The notes beneath the pieces are model-generated. The model saw nothing but the letters and a program-made list of their open reading frames with translations, was not told where the DNA came from and did no database searches. From an uncultured Collinsella sp. (lineage in GTDB: Bacteria; Actinomycetota; Coriobacteriia; Coriobacteriales; Coriobacteriaceae), in contig CAUBIC010000006.1 of assembly GCA_958435945.1 (NCBI GenBank), positions 1 through 64,000 of the forward strand: a stretch of DNA of 64,000 bases, in the 5' to 3' direction. The translations under genes and the position numbers were made by a program. How positions within the stretch are numbered: position 1 is the stretch's first letter; each line of letters begins with the position of its first letter. Shown here piece after piece: positions 8,342 to 18,397 of the stretch.

Positions 8342-9640
8342 CTACCGGTGGTCGGCGATATAGCCCAAAGCGACGGCGGTATAAGCCGCAGCACCGAGCG
8401 GCAGCTCGGCATCGTTAAAACGTGCCTTGGGATGGTGCTGGGCAAAGTGTTCGTCCGTGTCGGTTACGGCCGCGCCCACGGTAAAGTACGCACTCGGAAT
8501 CTCGCTCGAGATAAGCGCGAAGTCCTCACTCGCCATGGCATGGAAAAGCGGCAAGAAAGCCGACTTGGGCAGCACTGCGCCCACGTAGCCAAGCGACGCC
8601 TGAGTCATATCGCTGTCGAGTACAAGCGGCGGAACATCCGAAAGCGTCTCGATGGTCGCCGGCGTACGATATGTCGTGGCAACGCCGTTAACGACCTCCG
8701 CGATGCGGGTCTTTAGGTGCTCCATGAGCTCAACGTCAAAGCCGCGCAGCGTTCCCTCGAGCACGCAGGTGTCGGGGATGACGTTGGCCGCCAAGCCACC
8801 GGCGAACTTACCAACGGTAAGTGCGACTTCCTTGGCCGCCGGCACCTCGCGGGAGATAAGCTCCTGGAGCGCCAGGTGCACATGGACGCCGGCCGTGATG
8901 GGATCGATGCAGATCTCGGGGCTCGAGCCATGGCCGCCCTTGCCCTGCAGCGTGATGCGGAAACCGTACACGCCTGAAAGCGCCGGGCTCCCATAGAGCA
9001 CCAGGCCGAGCGGCGATTGGCTGTTGACGTGCATGGCAAAGGCAGCCTGGGGGCGCGGGTTCTGCAGCAGGCCATCGGCAATGGCAGCGCGCGCCCCTTC
9101 AAAGGTCTCCTCGCCCGGCTGGAACAGCAACTTCACCGTGGCGTTGGCCTCCACAAGCTCGGCCTCGCGGGCCTTGAGCAGGCGCGCCGCACCAAGCAGC
9201 GCCGTCGCGTGCATATCGTGACCGCAAGCATGCATGCAGCCATTGGTGGATGCAAAGGGCTCGCCGGATTCCTCGACAACGGGCAGGGCATCCATATCGC
9301 CTCGGAGCATGACGACCGTTCCGGCCTGCTCGTCCTTGCACGTGCCATTGCCCTGAACGGCCGCGGCCGCACCGGCACCGATCAGACCAACGACGCAGGA
9401 ACCGTCGACGAGCGTGGTATGGGGGATGTCCATCTCGTCCAGACGTGCCTGGATATAGGCAGACGTCTGCGGAAGATTGTTACCGAGCTCGGGCATCTGG
9501 TGTAGATCGTGTCGCCACGCAGCGAGCTCGTCTGCAAAAGCCTGAGCTTCTGCGACAAGACCGTCGCCGATAGCGGTCTGCGCCGTTGTGGTAGCCTGAG
9601 GCGCTGGTTGCGGTTGAAAATCGGACAGAGCTGGTGCCAT
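8342..9640 (-). CDS. M20-family amidohydrolase (hippurate / N-acyl amino acid type)
   Basis: A metallopeptidase-fold hydrolase that removes acyl groups from amino acids or related amides. It has the M20D hallmarks: MLRGDMDALPV, CMHACGHDMHATALLG (metal ligands), FQPGEE and GGHGSSPE from the dimerization domain. Length is 432 residues from the ATG at 9640, which has TGGAGGG seven bases upstream; the longer frame adds 18 unlikely residues. The exact substrate cannot be read from sequence. It is followed on the same strand by the remnant MFS transporter. Confidence 0.88.
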   Translation of the reverse strand: MAPALSDFQPQPAPQATTTAQTAIGDGLVAEAQAFADELAAWRHDLHQMPELGNNLPQTSAYIQARLDEMDIPHTTLVDGSCVVGLIGAGAAAAVQGNGTCKDEQAGTVVMLRGDMDALPVVEESGEPFASTNGCMHACGHDMHATALLGAARLLKAREAELVEANATVKLLFQPGEETFEGARAAIADGLLQNPRPQAAFAMHVNSQSPLGLVLYGSPALSGVYGFRITLQGKGGHGSSPEICIDPITAGVHVHLALQELISREVPAAKEVALTVGKFAGGLAANVIPDTCVLEGTLRGFDVELMEHLKTRIAEVVNGVATTYRTPATIETLSDVPPLVLDSDMTQASLGYVGAVLPKSAFLPLFHAMASEDFALISSEIPSAYFTVGAAVTDTDEHFAQHHPKARFNDAELPLGAAAYTAVALGYIADHR

Positions 9641-9718
9641 AGATGCCCTCCAGTAACGTTTTTGCAGCAAGCACTTTGATAGCGTAAAGTGCAAGGTACT
9701 ACTTTAAGGGCGACGCAT

Positions 9719-9743
9719 AAAAAATGCCGCCCCGGGAGGCGGC
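9719..9743 (-). terminator. Intrinsic terminator of the DMT permease gene
   Basis: GCCGCC pairs with GGCGGC around CTCCCGGG on the minus strand, followed by six U residues. Confidence 0.85.
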
Positions 9744-9755
9744 GCAACAAATTGT

Positions 9756-10739
9756 TTACAATTGCGGACGCGGCTTTCGACGCAAAAAATCGAAATGCGT
9801 CTCGCTCAAGATAATCGAAAGAAAGATGAGCGCGAAGCCGGCGAGCAGGCGCGAGGTGAGCGCCTCCCCCATCAGCAGCACCGAGAACAGCACACCCGAA
9901 GGCGACTCCATCGAAAGGAGCAGCGAGCCCGTCGAGGCTGGGACGTGCGCCAATCCAACGTTTTGGATGAGCAGCGCCACGCACGTGCAGCCCGCCGAGA
10001 GAAAGGCCATCACGCCGATAAAGCTCGGCGTCCACACGGACGCAGGAGCTTGGGTCTCGAACAACAACGACGAGATAAGGCTCAAGACGCCATTGCCCAC
10101 AAACATCCAAAACGTGATGACGTTGATGTCCATCTTGCGGCCGTACTTGGCGGTCACCGACATCTGGATGGCAAAGAAGACCGCGCCGCCCAGCGTAATG
10201 GCATCACCGATGTTGAACTCGACGCTATCGAGCGCCACCAGGCCAATGCCCGCCAGACAGAGCAATGCGGCACCCAAGTTGTAACGCGTGAGCTTTTCGC
10301 CGCTCAGGAAATAGCTCGCAAAGGGCACGAGGATGCAGTACGTACCCGTCAAAAACGCGTTCTTGCCCGCCGTGGTCTGAGCCAGACCGACTGTCTGCAG
10401 GGCGTAGGCGGCCCACATAAGTGCGCCCATGCCAAGTCCGACGATCAGGTTGCGGGCGTTGAGGTGCGCGATGATGCGCTTGTGGAAGATGACAAACATG
10501 ACCAACGCCGCAGGCAGAAAGCGCACGTAGAGCAGTTCAAACACCGGAATGGTGCCGAGCGCGTCCTTCATAGTGGTAAAGGAGTAGCCCCAGATAATCG
10601 CCACCGAAAGCAGCAGAACTTTCCAGAACAGCGGCGAGCGAGCGCCGGCGCCCCGGGGAATACCGCCCGCGCCCAAATCCTCACGGGCCACAGGGCCATC
10701 AGGCATGTTTTCGATTTCGTTGGCAGCGTATTGGGCCAT
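9756..10739 (-). CDS. EamA-family (DMT) permease
   Basis: A drug/metabolite-superfamily membrane protein of 327 residues with ten predicted helices in two EamA repeats. The first begins at SVAIIWGYSFTTMK, a typical EamA start, and the second at LGGAVFFAIQMSVTAKYG. Members export amino acids, metabolites or drugs; the substrate is unknown. The ATG at 10739 has GAGGAT upstream. It has its own terminator and no obvious operon partner. Confidence 0.88.
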   Translation of the reverse strand: MAQYAANEIENMPDGPVAREDLGAGGIPRGAGARSPLFWKVLLLSVAIIWGYSFTTMKDALGTIPVFELLYVRFLPAALVMFVIFHKRIIAHLNARNLIVGLGMGALMWAAYALQTVGLAQTTAGKNAFLTGTYCILVPFASYFLSGEKLTRYNLGAALLCLAGIGLVALDSVEFNIGDAITLGGAVFFAIQMSVTAKYGRKMDINVITFWMFVGNGVLSLISSLLFETQAPASVWTPSFIGVMAFLSAGCTCVALLIQNVGLAHVPASTGSLLLSMESPSGVLFSVLLMGEALTSRLLAGFALIFLSIILSETHFDFLRRKPRPQL

Positions 10740-10807
10740 GGAACATCCTCGCACTCAATCTGGGCGTGGTGTCCGCACGCGTATGGCTGCGTGCCGCCTC
10801 ATGGTCA

Positions 10808-10844
10808 AATAAAAACAGGGCGCACCGGACCCCCGGTACGCCCC
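10808..10844 (-). terminator. Terminator of the YhgE/Pip pair
   Basis: GGGGCGTACCGG pairs with CCGGTGCGCCC, followed by UUUUUAUUU on the minus strand, about 100 bp after the second gene of the pair. Confidence 0.85.
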
Positions 10845-10940
10845 GCTACTGTAGCAACAACCAAGCAGCCCGTGCAATTCACTACGCTAAAGCATCGGGT
10901 TGGAAGATCTCGATGTTCCGACGGCGTTTACGTTGCTGAA

Positions 10941-13130
10941 CTAAATCAATTTGGTCGACTCCAGCTTTTCGATGATCCAGTCGTTGGCTTTGATGACCGG
11001 ACGGCGGAAGACGACGCCCAGGGCCAGCGACGGAATCAGATAGCTCGCCAGAATACCCAGCTCAACCCAGTACTCCATATGGTAGGCGCCTGCCATGGCA
11101 GCATGCATGGCGTTGATGCCATGGGTAAACGGCAGGAACGGATAGATCGCCTGGAACACAGGGCCGGTCATCTCGATGGGGAACGTGCCGCCCGAACCGC
11201 CGACCTGCATGACCAGCAGCACAACGGCCAAAGCCTTGCCGATATCGCCAAACGAAACCGTAAGCGTGTAGACGATATTGGAGAACACGAGACTCGCGAC
11301 CCAGCCCGCCAGCACAAACTGCAGCGGGTTGTCGCACTGGATGCCAAAGAACAGGATGTCGCCCGCGCACACGAGCGTTGCCTGCAGCAGAGCCAAACCG
11401 CCAAAGAACAAGTAACGACCCAGGTAGATCTCGTGTAGGCGTACGGGGATGAGCTCGTTGATAAGCTCATCGTCGACCGAGACCTTCATCATGGCCGCTA
11501 GCACGATCGAGCCGACCCAGAGCGACAGAATCGTGTAGAACGGCGCCATGGCCGAGCCGTAGTTGCGGATCGGATAGACCGGCTTGCGATCGAGCGCGAC
11601 GGGACCGGAAAGCGACACGGCCAGACCCTCGGGATCGTTGCCAATCATCGTCTTGATCGTGGCCAGATCGTCCGACATAAGGGCACCGTCGAGCTCGTCC
11701 TTAAAGGCACTGATCTTATCGGACGCTTCACCTAGCTGATCGGAAGCCTTGTTGACCAGCTTGGCGGCCTTGGAGAGGCCCTTCGCCAACGAGCCGGATG
11801 CATCGGTGAGGCCACTCACGGCGCTATCTAGGTCACCCGAGATACCGTTCAGGGAATCCAGAACGCCCGAAATGGTCTTCTTGAGCTCCTTGGCCTTAAC
11901 CGAGAACGTAGAATCGTAGTCGGACTTGGCACCCGAGATACCCGCCTTGGCATCGGCGATGGCCTGGTCGACCTCGGCACGCGAGCTGTTGACCTCGGCC
12001 ATGCTGTTCGTGAGCGACGTCGCGATGTTCGTCAGCTCATTGGCATTGTTGCGGTACTCCGCCGCGGTTTTGTCAAGCTCAGCAGCCGCGTCCTCAAGCC
12101 CTGCCTTGAGCTTATCGTTACTCACCTGGCCAGCAAGACTACGGAGCTCATTCGCCGTGGCATCAATCTCGTCGGCACGGTTCTTGAGTGACGTTGCGCC
12201 ATCGTTGAGCTGACGCACCGTAAGATTGACATGCAGGTTTGCAGCGTCGAATGCCTTTGCGAGCTCGGTAGAAACGTTATCGAACGAACCTGCGCTCCCA
12301 TCAATAGCGGCATCGATTGCATCGCTGGCGGACTTGAGCGCTTGCTCGGAATCGGCAATACCGCTCTCGGCATGCTGCATGAGCTGCTTCACCGACTCCT
12401 CGGTCGATCCGGACTGTTTGAGCATGCCGCCCGCCGATGTCAGTGAATCGGACGTAGAGCTCAAAATGCCCGCAAGCGACGTCGCGCTCGCCTGAACGTC
12501 CTGCAGGTCCTCGACCGAATCGCCCAGCGTAGAGGACAGATTGGCGATAAAGTTGCTCACCTGGTCGGTACTCATATAGTCGAGCAGGCTGGACACGGTT
12601 TTAAGACCGATGCTCGTAATGGTCTCGGTAAAAGATTCGTTAACCTGGTTCTGAACGGCGCTCGAACCCTTCTCGGTCACGATCTGCGCGATGGCGTTGG
12701 CCTTCTGGTTCTCGTAAAACTCGATATCGGCGTGTTTCACGTCGGTCGAGAAAAGCGTCATCATGTCGGCGCTAAACGTTTTGGGGATAACGACGGCAGC
12801 ATAGTACGCGCCCGACTTAACGCCCTCGATAGCCTTTTCGCGATCGTTAAGCACAACCCAATCGAAGCTCTCGTTGCCGCGTAGGGTGGCGGTCACGTTT
12901 TCGCCCACGTTAACCTCGACGGGGATCAGATCGCTCTCGTAACCCTCATCGGTGTTGACCACGGCGATCTTAAGATTGCCGGTGTTGCCGTACGGATCCC
13001 AGCTGCCGGCGATGTTAAACCACGCGTACAGACACGGCACGATAATGAGGCCCATCACGACAACCAAGCCGATTACGGAGCGAGACACGTTTTGGACATC
13101 GCGCTTAAACAGATGCAGGATGTTCTTCAT
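10941..13130 (-). CDS. YhgE/Pip domain membrane protein (second of a pair)
   Basis: A 729-residue protein of the YhgE/Pip family, related to ABC-2-type membrane proteins. One helix near residues 20-38 is followed by the family signature AWFNIAGSWDPYGNTGNL. Next comes a long extracytoplasmic region rich in A, S, D and L, probably a helical stalk (about 180-520), then five or six C-terminal helices. Some family members act in protein secretion or as phage infection proteins; the role here is unknown. Its ATG directly abuts the stop of the gene upstream, whose last codons hold AAAGGAGG, so translation is coupled. Confidence 0.87.
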   Translation of the reverse strand: MKNILHLFKRDVQNVSRSVIGLVVVMGLIIVPCLYAWFNIAGSWDPYGNTGNLKIAVVNTDEGYESDLIPVEVNVGENVTATLRGNESFDWVVLNDREKAIEGVKSGAYYAAVVIPKTFSADMMTLFSTDVKHADIEFYENQKANAIAQIVTEKGSSAVQNQVNESFTETITSIGLKTVSSLLDYMSTDQVSNFIANLSSTLGDSVEDLQDVQASATSLAGILSSTSDSLTSAGGMLKQSGSTEESVKQLMQHAESGIADSEQALKSASDAIDAAIDGSAGSFDNVSTELAKAFDAANLHVNLTVRQLNDGATSLKNRADEIDATANELRSLAGQVSNDKLKAGLEDAAAELDKTAAEYRNNANELTNIATSLTNSMAEVNSSRAEVDQAIADAKAGISGAKSDYDSTFSVKAKELKKTISGVLDSLNGISGDLDSAVSGLTDASGSLAKGLSKAAKLVNKASDQLGEASDKISAFKDELDGALMSDDLATIKTMIGNDPEGLAVSLSGPVALDRKPVYPIRNYGSAMAPFYTILSLWVGSIVLAAMMKVSVDDELINELIPVRLHEIYLGRYLFFGGLALLQATLVCAGDILFFGIQCDNPLQFVLAGWVASLVFSNIVYTLTVSFGDIGKALAVVLLVMQVGGSGGTFPIEMTGPVFQAIYPFLPFTHGINAMHAAMAGAYHMEYWVELGILASYLIPSLALGVVFRRPVIKANDWIIEKLESTKLI

Positions 13131-15947
13131 TTATGCCTCACCTCCTTTGGAGTGCTTGCCAAGCGGGGTGGTATCTCCATCATTTGTGGCTGTGCTGTCG
13201 CTGCCCTGAGATTTATGGTGCGAGCCTATATGCGGCAAGCGGCCCGTGGACTGATCGCCACCCTTGGCACCACGCTCGCTGGCGTTGAGGCCAAACATGC
13301 GGCGGGCGGCAGGAATGGCGGCCGTGTGCTCGCGCATCTCGCGACGCAGGTCCTCATCGGAAAGCGCCGAGATGCGCATCTGGGTATTGAGGCTCGCGCG
13401 GATATATTCGATATTGATAAGCCAGCCGCAGATGGCAATAACCGAGATGATCCAAATGACAAGTAGGATGATCTTGCCGTTATTGTCGATATCGAGAACC
13501 GTCGACAGGACAAAGAGCAGGACCTGGACGCCCACCACGGCGGCAAAACCGCCCTTGATGTAGTACGGGTAGCGATGTTCAAAGGCGACCGCATGATCGA
13601 GCAGTTCGCGACGGTACGAATCGGAATCGAGCACGACGCGCATGGCCGTTCGCAAGGAGTAGCGCTCGCGCGGCAGGTCGTTAGACTCGCAAATCATCAT
13701 ACCGGTCGTGGAAAGCTGTTTATCAAAGAGCAGGTTGAGGTTGAGCAGCAGCGGACGCAGCTGCAGGCCGATAAAGAGCGCCACGATCAAGAACACGCCC
13801 AGAATGCACAGGTTAAACAGGTAGTTGAACGAATACATGCCGCCGACCGTCTCACGCAGCAGATTGATGCCATAGGTAAAGGGCAGCAGCGGGTGCAGCC
13901 ACTGGAAGAAGCCGGGCATCATCTCGATGGGGTACATGCCCGACGAACCCGGGATCTGCACGATGACAAGAATGACGCCGATTGCCTTGCCGATATGCTT
14001 AAACGTAGTGGACAACGCGTAAATGATGTTGACGTACGTAAATGAGATGGCGATGCCGCCCAGCACAAATAGGAGCGGACTGACGCACTGTACGCCAATG
14101 ACCAGATCTCCCACCGTAACGATAATGGCCTGCAACGCGCCCAGGATCACCAGGAGCAACCAGCGGCCAAAGTAGCCCTGACGCGCGGTAAAGCTGCCAA
14201 CGCCTTCGCGATCGACCTCGAGCTTGTAAATGGCGATGAGCACGTAGCCGCCCACCCAAAGCGCCAGATTGGTGTAGAAAGGAGCAATGCCCGAGCCGAA
14301 GCTCTTAACCGGATAGATCGACTTGGAGGTCAGCTCGACCGGAGATGCCATGAAGTCAGCAACGTCATCGACGTCGACGCCCATCAGGTCGGCCAGTTCG
14401 CCCATGGACTCGGAGGTCTGCAGCGCCGCGATGTCGTTGGCGGCGGTGGCGAGCTTGTCCTGGACCTTGGCAAGCGAGGCGTCGGTCTGGGACAGCGTGG
14501 TCTTGGCCTGACCGAGCGTAGCGTTGAGTTGCGAAAGTGTACCGCGCGCACTTGCAATAGTAGGCGTGAGGCCAGACACGATTCCCGTCAGATCACCCGA
14601 GACGGCGGCAAATGAATCAAGCGCGCTCGAGGCCTTCGGCAGCGCGTTTTGACCCAGGTCCGTCTGGGCCTGGCCAAGGTTGGTCGCACCGGTCTGGATT
14701 GCGTTATTGATAGCGTCGCTGGCACCCGAGACAGCCGCGGCGTCATTCGCCATGGCGCTCGACTGTGCAGACAGACCGTCCTTGATGCTCTGAAGCTTTT
14801 CATTCTGCTCGCGGAGCAAATCGATGGTCGATACAATGCGCGCGTCAATTTCCTTGGAACCTGTCGACGTGTCATTGACGAGAATTTCCAAGTGCCCGAT
14901 AACGGCCTTATTGTGGTCGATCGTCGCCTGGAGAGACTCGAGCGAGTTGTCGATGCGGGCGGTCGTAGATGTGATCGTGCCCGTCAGCTTGCCAATCGCA
15001 GCGTTCGCGGAGGCTGACGTCTTGGTGAGCGCAAGGCTGCCTTCCGAGAGCGCCTTGGAGAGCGAGGCGACAGAGTTACCCGCCGTGGCGCGAGCCTCGC
15101 CCAGCAGGTCGTTGCCCTGGGAGATCGCCTGCGTCAGCGACGGCGCCTGACCCTGCAGACCGATAAGTGCTGCATCTGCCGAGGCAATGGAACCACTCGT
15201 CTTATCGATGGCGGCATTCATGTCGCCAATCGAATCACGCACTTCGCCCAACGCGTCAGAAGCCTCTGATACCGAACCGGCCAACGAATCCTGAGTCTGG
15301 GTTGCCTTGTCCTTTAAATCGACTCCGGCATCCTTGGCAATACTGGCAACGGTCTCGCCCACCGTGGAGACAAATTCCGAGTTGATCTGCTCCTCGATGG
15401 TGTTTGCACCGGTGTCGGTAACCTTGGGCGCAATAGCGCTCTTCTTCTCATTGACGTAGTACGTAAGCTTGGGCTGATGGTAGTTGCCGTCGAGCATCGA
15501 AACCAGGTTATCCGAGAAGTTCTTGGGGACTACGATGGCCGCATAGTACTCACCGCTCTCGACGCCCTCTTTGGCATCGGCCGCAGAATCGACGAAGGTC
15601 CAGCCCAGCTGATCGTTCTCCTTGAGCTGATCGACGACCTGATCGCCCGCGTTGAGCTCGCCCACCAGGTCGTTTTGGGTGCCCCGATCGTTGTTGGCGA
15701 TGGCAATCTTGATGCCCTGGGTGTTTCCGTACGGATCCCAGTTGGCCACGATGTTGTACCAGGCATACAGCGAGGGAATAACGCACACGCCAAGGGTAAC
15801 CACCAAGGCGACGGGGTTCACAAGCAGTCGCTTAATGTCGCGCTTGAATATCGCAAAGGAGACCTTTGCGTTGGATAGTTTGCTGCCGAGGCTCACGCTA
15901 TGACCATCCATCCTGTCGTTGAATCGAATCGTACTATCGACAACCAT
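13131..15947 (-). CDS. YhgE/Pip domain membrane protein (first of a pair)
   Basis: A second, larger YhgE/Pip protein of about 938 residues with the same plan: one N-terminal helix, AWYNIVANWDPYGNTQG, a long S/A/T-rich stalk, a C-terminal membrane domain, then two more helices and a hydrophilic His/Ser-rich tail. The start is uncertain: the ATG at 15947 and the ATG at 15911 are both possible and neither has a strong ribosome site. The pair has diverged well beyond recent duplication, suggesting a two-subunit assembly. Confidence 0.85.
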   Translation of the reverse strand: MVVDSTIRFNDRMDGHSVSLGSKLSNAKVSFAIFKRDIKRLLVNPVALVVTLGVCVIPSLYAWYNIVANWDPYGNTQGIKIAIANNDRGTQNDLVGELNAGDQVVDQLKENDQLGWTFVDSAADAKEGVESGEYYAAIVVPKNFSDNLVSMLDGNYHQPKLTYYVNEKKSAIAPKVTDTGANTIEEQINSEFVSTVGETVASIAKDAGVDLKDKATQTQDSLAGSVSEASDALGEVRDSIGDMNAAIDKTSGSIASADAALIGLQGQAPSLTQAISQGNDLLGEARATAGNSVASLSKALSEGSLALTKTSASANAAIGKLTGTITSTTARIDNSLESLQATIDHNKAVIGHLEILVNDTSTGSKEIDARIVSTIDLLREQNEKLQSIKDGLSAQSSAMANDAAAVSGASDAINNAIQTGATNLGQAQTDLGQNALPKASSALDSFAAVSGDLTGIVSGLTPTIASARGTLSQLNATLGQAKTTLSQTDASLAKVQDKLATAANDIAALQTSESMGELADLMGVDVDDVADFMASPVELTSKSIYPVKSFGSGIAPFYTNLALWVGGYVLIAIYKLEVDREGVGSFTARQGYFGRWLLLVILGALQAIIVTVGDLVIGVQCVSPLLFVLGGIAISFTYVNIIYALSTTFKHIGKAIGVILVIVQIPGSSGMYPIEMMPGFFQWLHPLLPFTYGINLLRETVGGMYSFNYLFNLCILGVFLIVALFIGLQLRPLLLNLNLLFDKQLSTTGMMICESNDLPRERYSLRTAMRVVLDSDSYRRELLDHAVAFEHRYPYYIKGGFAAVVGVQVLLFVLSTVLDIDNNGKIILLVIWIISVIAICGWLINIEYIRASLNTQMRISALSDEDLRREMREHTAAIPAARRMFGLNASERGAKGGDQSTGRLPHIGSHHKSQGSDSTATNDGDTTPLGKHSKGGEA

Positions 15948-16095
15948 TGTACGTAGGAGCTTTAGCGTCTCAGAGCACAATGGTATTGGGTTTTGCGGGT
16001 AGCAATATACTACGAAGACGAGTTAACGTACAGATGTACAGTATCCTAAATTTCAGCAGGTCACAAAACCACAACCCGCACAAATTATCAATCCG

Positions 16096-16155
16096 ACTAG
16101 TCATTGGGGACGTTCTTAAACGACTAGTCAAACAAGAACGTCCCCGATGACTAGT
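16096..16155. repeat. Foldback repeat with GGGGACGTTCTT arms
   Basis: Twenty-two-base arms (ACTAGTCAT..GGGGACGTTCTT and complement, one mismatch) flank a 16-base loop that repeats ACTAGTC. It lies in the gene-free gap 15948-16342. It resembles in style, not in sequence, the palindromes at 7597 and 35671. Confidence 0.75.
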
Positions 16156-16196
16156 TTGGACCACGAAAGCGTCGCTGGTTGAGCATAAGTCAGCGA

Positions 16197-16294
16197 AAAC
16201 GCCCCTAAGCGAGCAAGGTGACGTGAAAGAGGAGGGAAGCGTACTTTGGTACGCGACCGACGATTGAACGTCAGATTGCCGCTTAGGGGCGTTT
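16197..16294. other. Structured intergenic element near the htpG 3' end
   Basis: Outer arms AACGCCCCTAAGCG and its complement enclose about 70 bases that include the stem GCGTAC/GTACGC. A small hairpin CGCTG...CAGCG precedes it at about 16169. The layered stems suggest a folded RNA or a repeat rather than a simple terminator. No gene or start site explains it. Confidence 0.45.
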
Positions 16295-16308
16295 GCAGCG
16301 TCGAGCTG

Positions 16309-16334
16309 TTACGCGGTTTGGTAAAACCGCGTAA
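16309..16334 (-). terminator. Hairpin at the htpG 3' end
   Basis: TTACGCGGTTT pairs perfectly with AAACCGCGTAA eight bases beyond the htpG stop codon. The U tract is poor; it may protect the 3' end as much as terminate. Confidence 0.6.
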
Positions 16335-16342
16335 CTACCTAA

Positions 16343-18367
16343 CTACATCAAGTTGCAGACAGCCGCCGCGAAGGCCACGGGGTCCTCGGGCAAAACGCCC
16401 TCGACCAGCAGGGCCTGGTCATAGAGCAGGCCGGAGTACTGCTTGATCTTGTCGGTGTCGCCCGCCTTCTGGGCAGCGACGAGCTTGGCAAAGACCGGGT
16501 GCTTGGCGTTGAGCTCGAGCACGCGCTGGCTCTTGGGCATACCGTCGGGCGCGCCCTCGGGACCCTTCTGGAGCACCTTCTCCATCTCGAGCGAAAGCGG
16601 GCCCTCGGTGGTGATGCACGCGGAAGCATCGGTCAGGCGCGCAGAGACGGCGACCTTCTCGACCTTGTCGCCGAGCGCCTCCTTCATGGCGCTAAAGAGG
16701 TCCTCGTTCTCCTTGGTGGCGTCCTCGGCCTCCTTCTTCTCGTCCTCGGTCGCCAGGTCAAGATCACCGGTCGCGACGTTCCTGAGCTCCAAGTGACGAT
16801 CCTCGACCTCGGGCTCAGCACCGTCGGCAACGGCCTTCTCGGCAGCCTCGCGGGCAGCATCGTTCTCGTAGATCTTGGGCATATCGGCGGCAACGTACTC
16901 ACGCATGGCCTGGAACGTGAACTCATCCACATCCTGCGTCAGCAGCAGCACGTCATAGCCGCGGTCGAGCACGCCCTTTACCACGGGCATCTTGGCCAAG
17001 CGCTCACGCGAGTCGCCGGCGGCGTAGTAAATGGCCTTCTGATCCTCGGGCATACCCTTGGCATACTCGGCCAGGGTAATCATCTTCTGCTCCTTGGCAG
17101 ACCAGAACAGCAGCAAGTCGGCGAGTTCGTCGGCCTTCATGCCGTAGCTCGAGTAGATACCGTACTTAAGGCCGCGGCCAAAGTTCTCAAAGAACTTCTC
17201 GTAGGCCTCGCGGTCGTTGTCACGCATGTCCTCAAGGTCGGCGGTGATCTTCTTTTCCACACGCTTGGCGATGGCCTTGAGCTGACGGTTCTGCTGCAGC
17301 GTCTCGCGCGAGATGTTGAGCGTCACGTCGGCAGAGTCCACGACACCGCGCACAAAGTTGTAGTAGTCGGGCAGCAGGTCGTCGCACTTCTCCATAATCA
17401 GCACGTTGGAGCTGTAGAGCGCCAGACCCTTCTCGTAGTCCTTGCTGTACAAATCGAACGGCGCGCGGCCCGGCACAAACAGCAGGGCGTCATACTCGAG
17501 CGTGCCCTCGGCGTGGAAGCTAATGGTACGCGCAGGGTCGTCAAAGTCGTGGAACGTGGACTTGTAGAACTCGTTGTAATCCTTCTGCTCAACGTCGGAG
17601 CTGCGCTTTTTCCAGATCGGCGTCATGGAGTTGACGGTCTCGAGCTCCTGGTAGTCCTCGTACTCGGGCTTGTAATCGTCGCCAGCGTCCTCGGGCTTGG
17701 GTTTCTGGCGGCTCTTGCTCACCATCATCTGAATCGGGTAGCGCACATAGTTGCTGTACTGCTGAATTAGACTCTTGAGACCCCACTCGGTCAGGAAGCG
17801 ATCGTAAGTCTCAGCCTCGCCATCGGCGTCGAGTTTCTCGTTCTCGCGCAGCGTGAGGATAACGTCGGTACCATGCTCGGCGCGCTCGCCGTCCTCGATG
17901 GTGTAGCCCTCAAGACCGTCGGATTCCCACACATGGGCGACTTCCTCGCCATAGGCGCGGCTCACGACCTTTACATGGCTGGCGACCATAAAGGCCGAAT
18001 AGAAGCCCACGCCAAACTGGCCGATGATGTCGACATCCGAACCCTGCTGCTCGGCGTTCTCGGTCTTAAACTCCTCGGAACCGGAATGGGCGATGGTGCC
18101 CAGGTTGCGCTCGAGCTCCTCGGCGGTCATGCCAATGCCGTTATCCGAGATGGTAATGGTGCGGGCGTCTTTATCAAAGGAAACGCGAATAGCCAGGTCG
18201 CCCTGGTCGAGCTTGACGCTCGGGTCCTGCAGGCTCTTAAAGTTGAGCTTGTCGACGGCGTCGCTCGCGTTAGAGATAAGCTCGCGCAGGAAGATTTCCT
18301 TATTGGTGTAGATGGAGTTGATCATGAGGTCGAGCAGTTTTTTGCTCTCGGTCTTAAATTGACGCAT
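16343..18367 (-). CDS. htpG: Molecular chaperone HtpG (Hsp90)
   Basis: An ATP-dependent cytosolic chaperone of 674 residues. The N-terminal GHKL ATPase domain has ELISNASDAVDKL, DNGIGM and GQFGVGFYSAF. The middle domain has the catalytic-loop region NISRETLQQN, and the C-terminal dimerization domain follows. The insert after the second domain is acidic (EDATKENED) but short, as in bacterial forms. The ATG at 18367 has AAAGGA upstream. The leader carries a terminator-like hairpin (separate entry), so expression may be controlled by attenuation. Confidence 0.97.
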   Translation of the reverse strand: MRQFKTESKKLLDLMINSIYTNKEIFLRELISNASDAVDKLNFKSLQDPSVKLDQGDLAIRVSFDKDARTITISDNGIGMTAEELERNLGTIAHSGSEEFKTENAEQQGSDVDIIGQFGVGFYSAFMVASHVKVVSRAYGEEVAHVWESDGLEGYTIEDGERAEHGTDVILTLRENEKLDADGEAETYDRFLTEWGLKSLIQQYSNYVRYPIQMMVSKSRQKPKPEDAGDDYKPEYEDYQELETVNSMTPIWKKRSSDVEQKDYNEFYKSTFHDFDDPARTISFHAEGTLEYDALLFVPGRAPFDLYSKDYEKGLALYSSNVLIMEKCDDLLPDYYNFVRGVVDSADVTLNISRETLQQNRQLKAIAKRVEKKITADLEDMRDNDREAYEKFFENFGRGLKYGIYSSYGMKADELADLLLFWSAKEQKMITLAEYAKGMPEDQKAIYYAAGDSRERLAKMPVVKGVLDRGYDVLLLTQDVDEFTFQAMREYVAADMPKIYENDAAREAAEKAVADGAEPEVEDRHLELRNVATGDLDLATEDEKKEAEDATKENEDLFSAMKEALGDKVEKVAVSARLTDASACITTEGPLSLEMEKVLQKGPEGAPDGMPKSQRVLELNAKHPVFAKLVAAQKAGDTDKIKQYSGLLYDQALLVEGVLPEDPVAFAAAVCNLM

Positions 18368-18397
18368 GTGCAGTCCTTTCGCGCTATCCCCGTCCGC

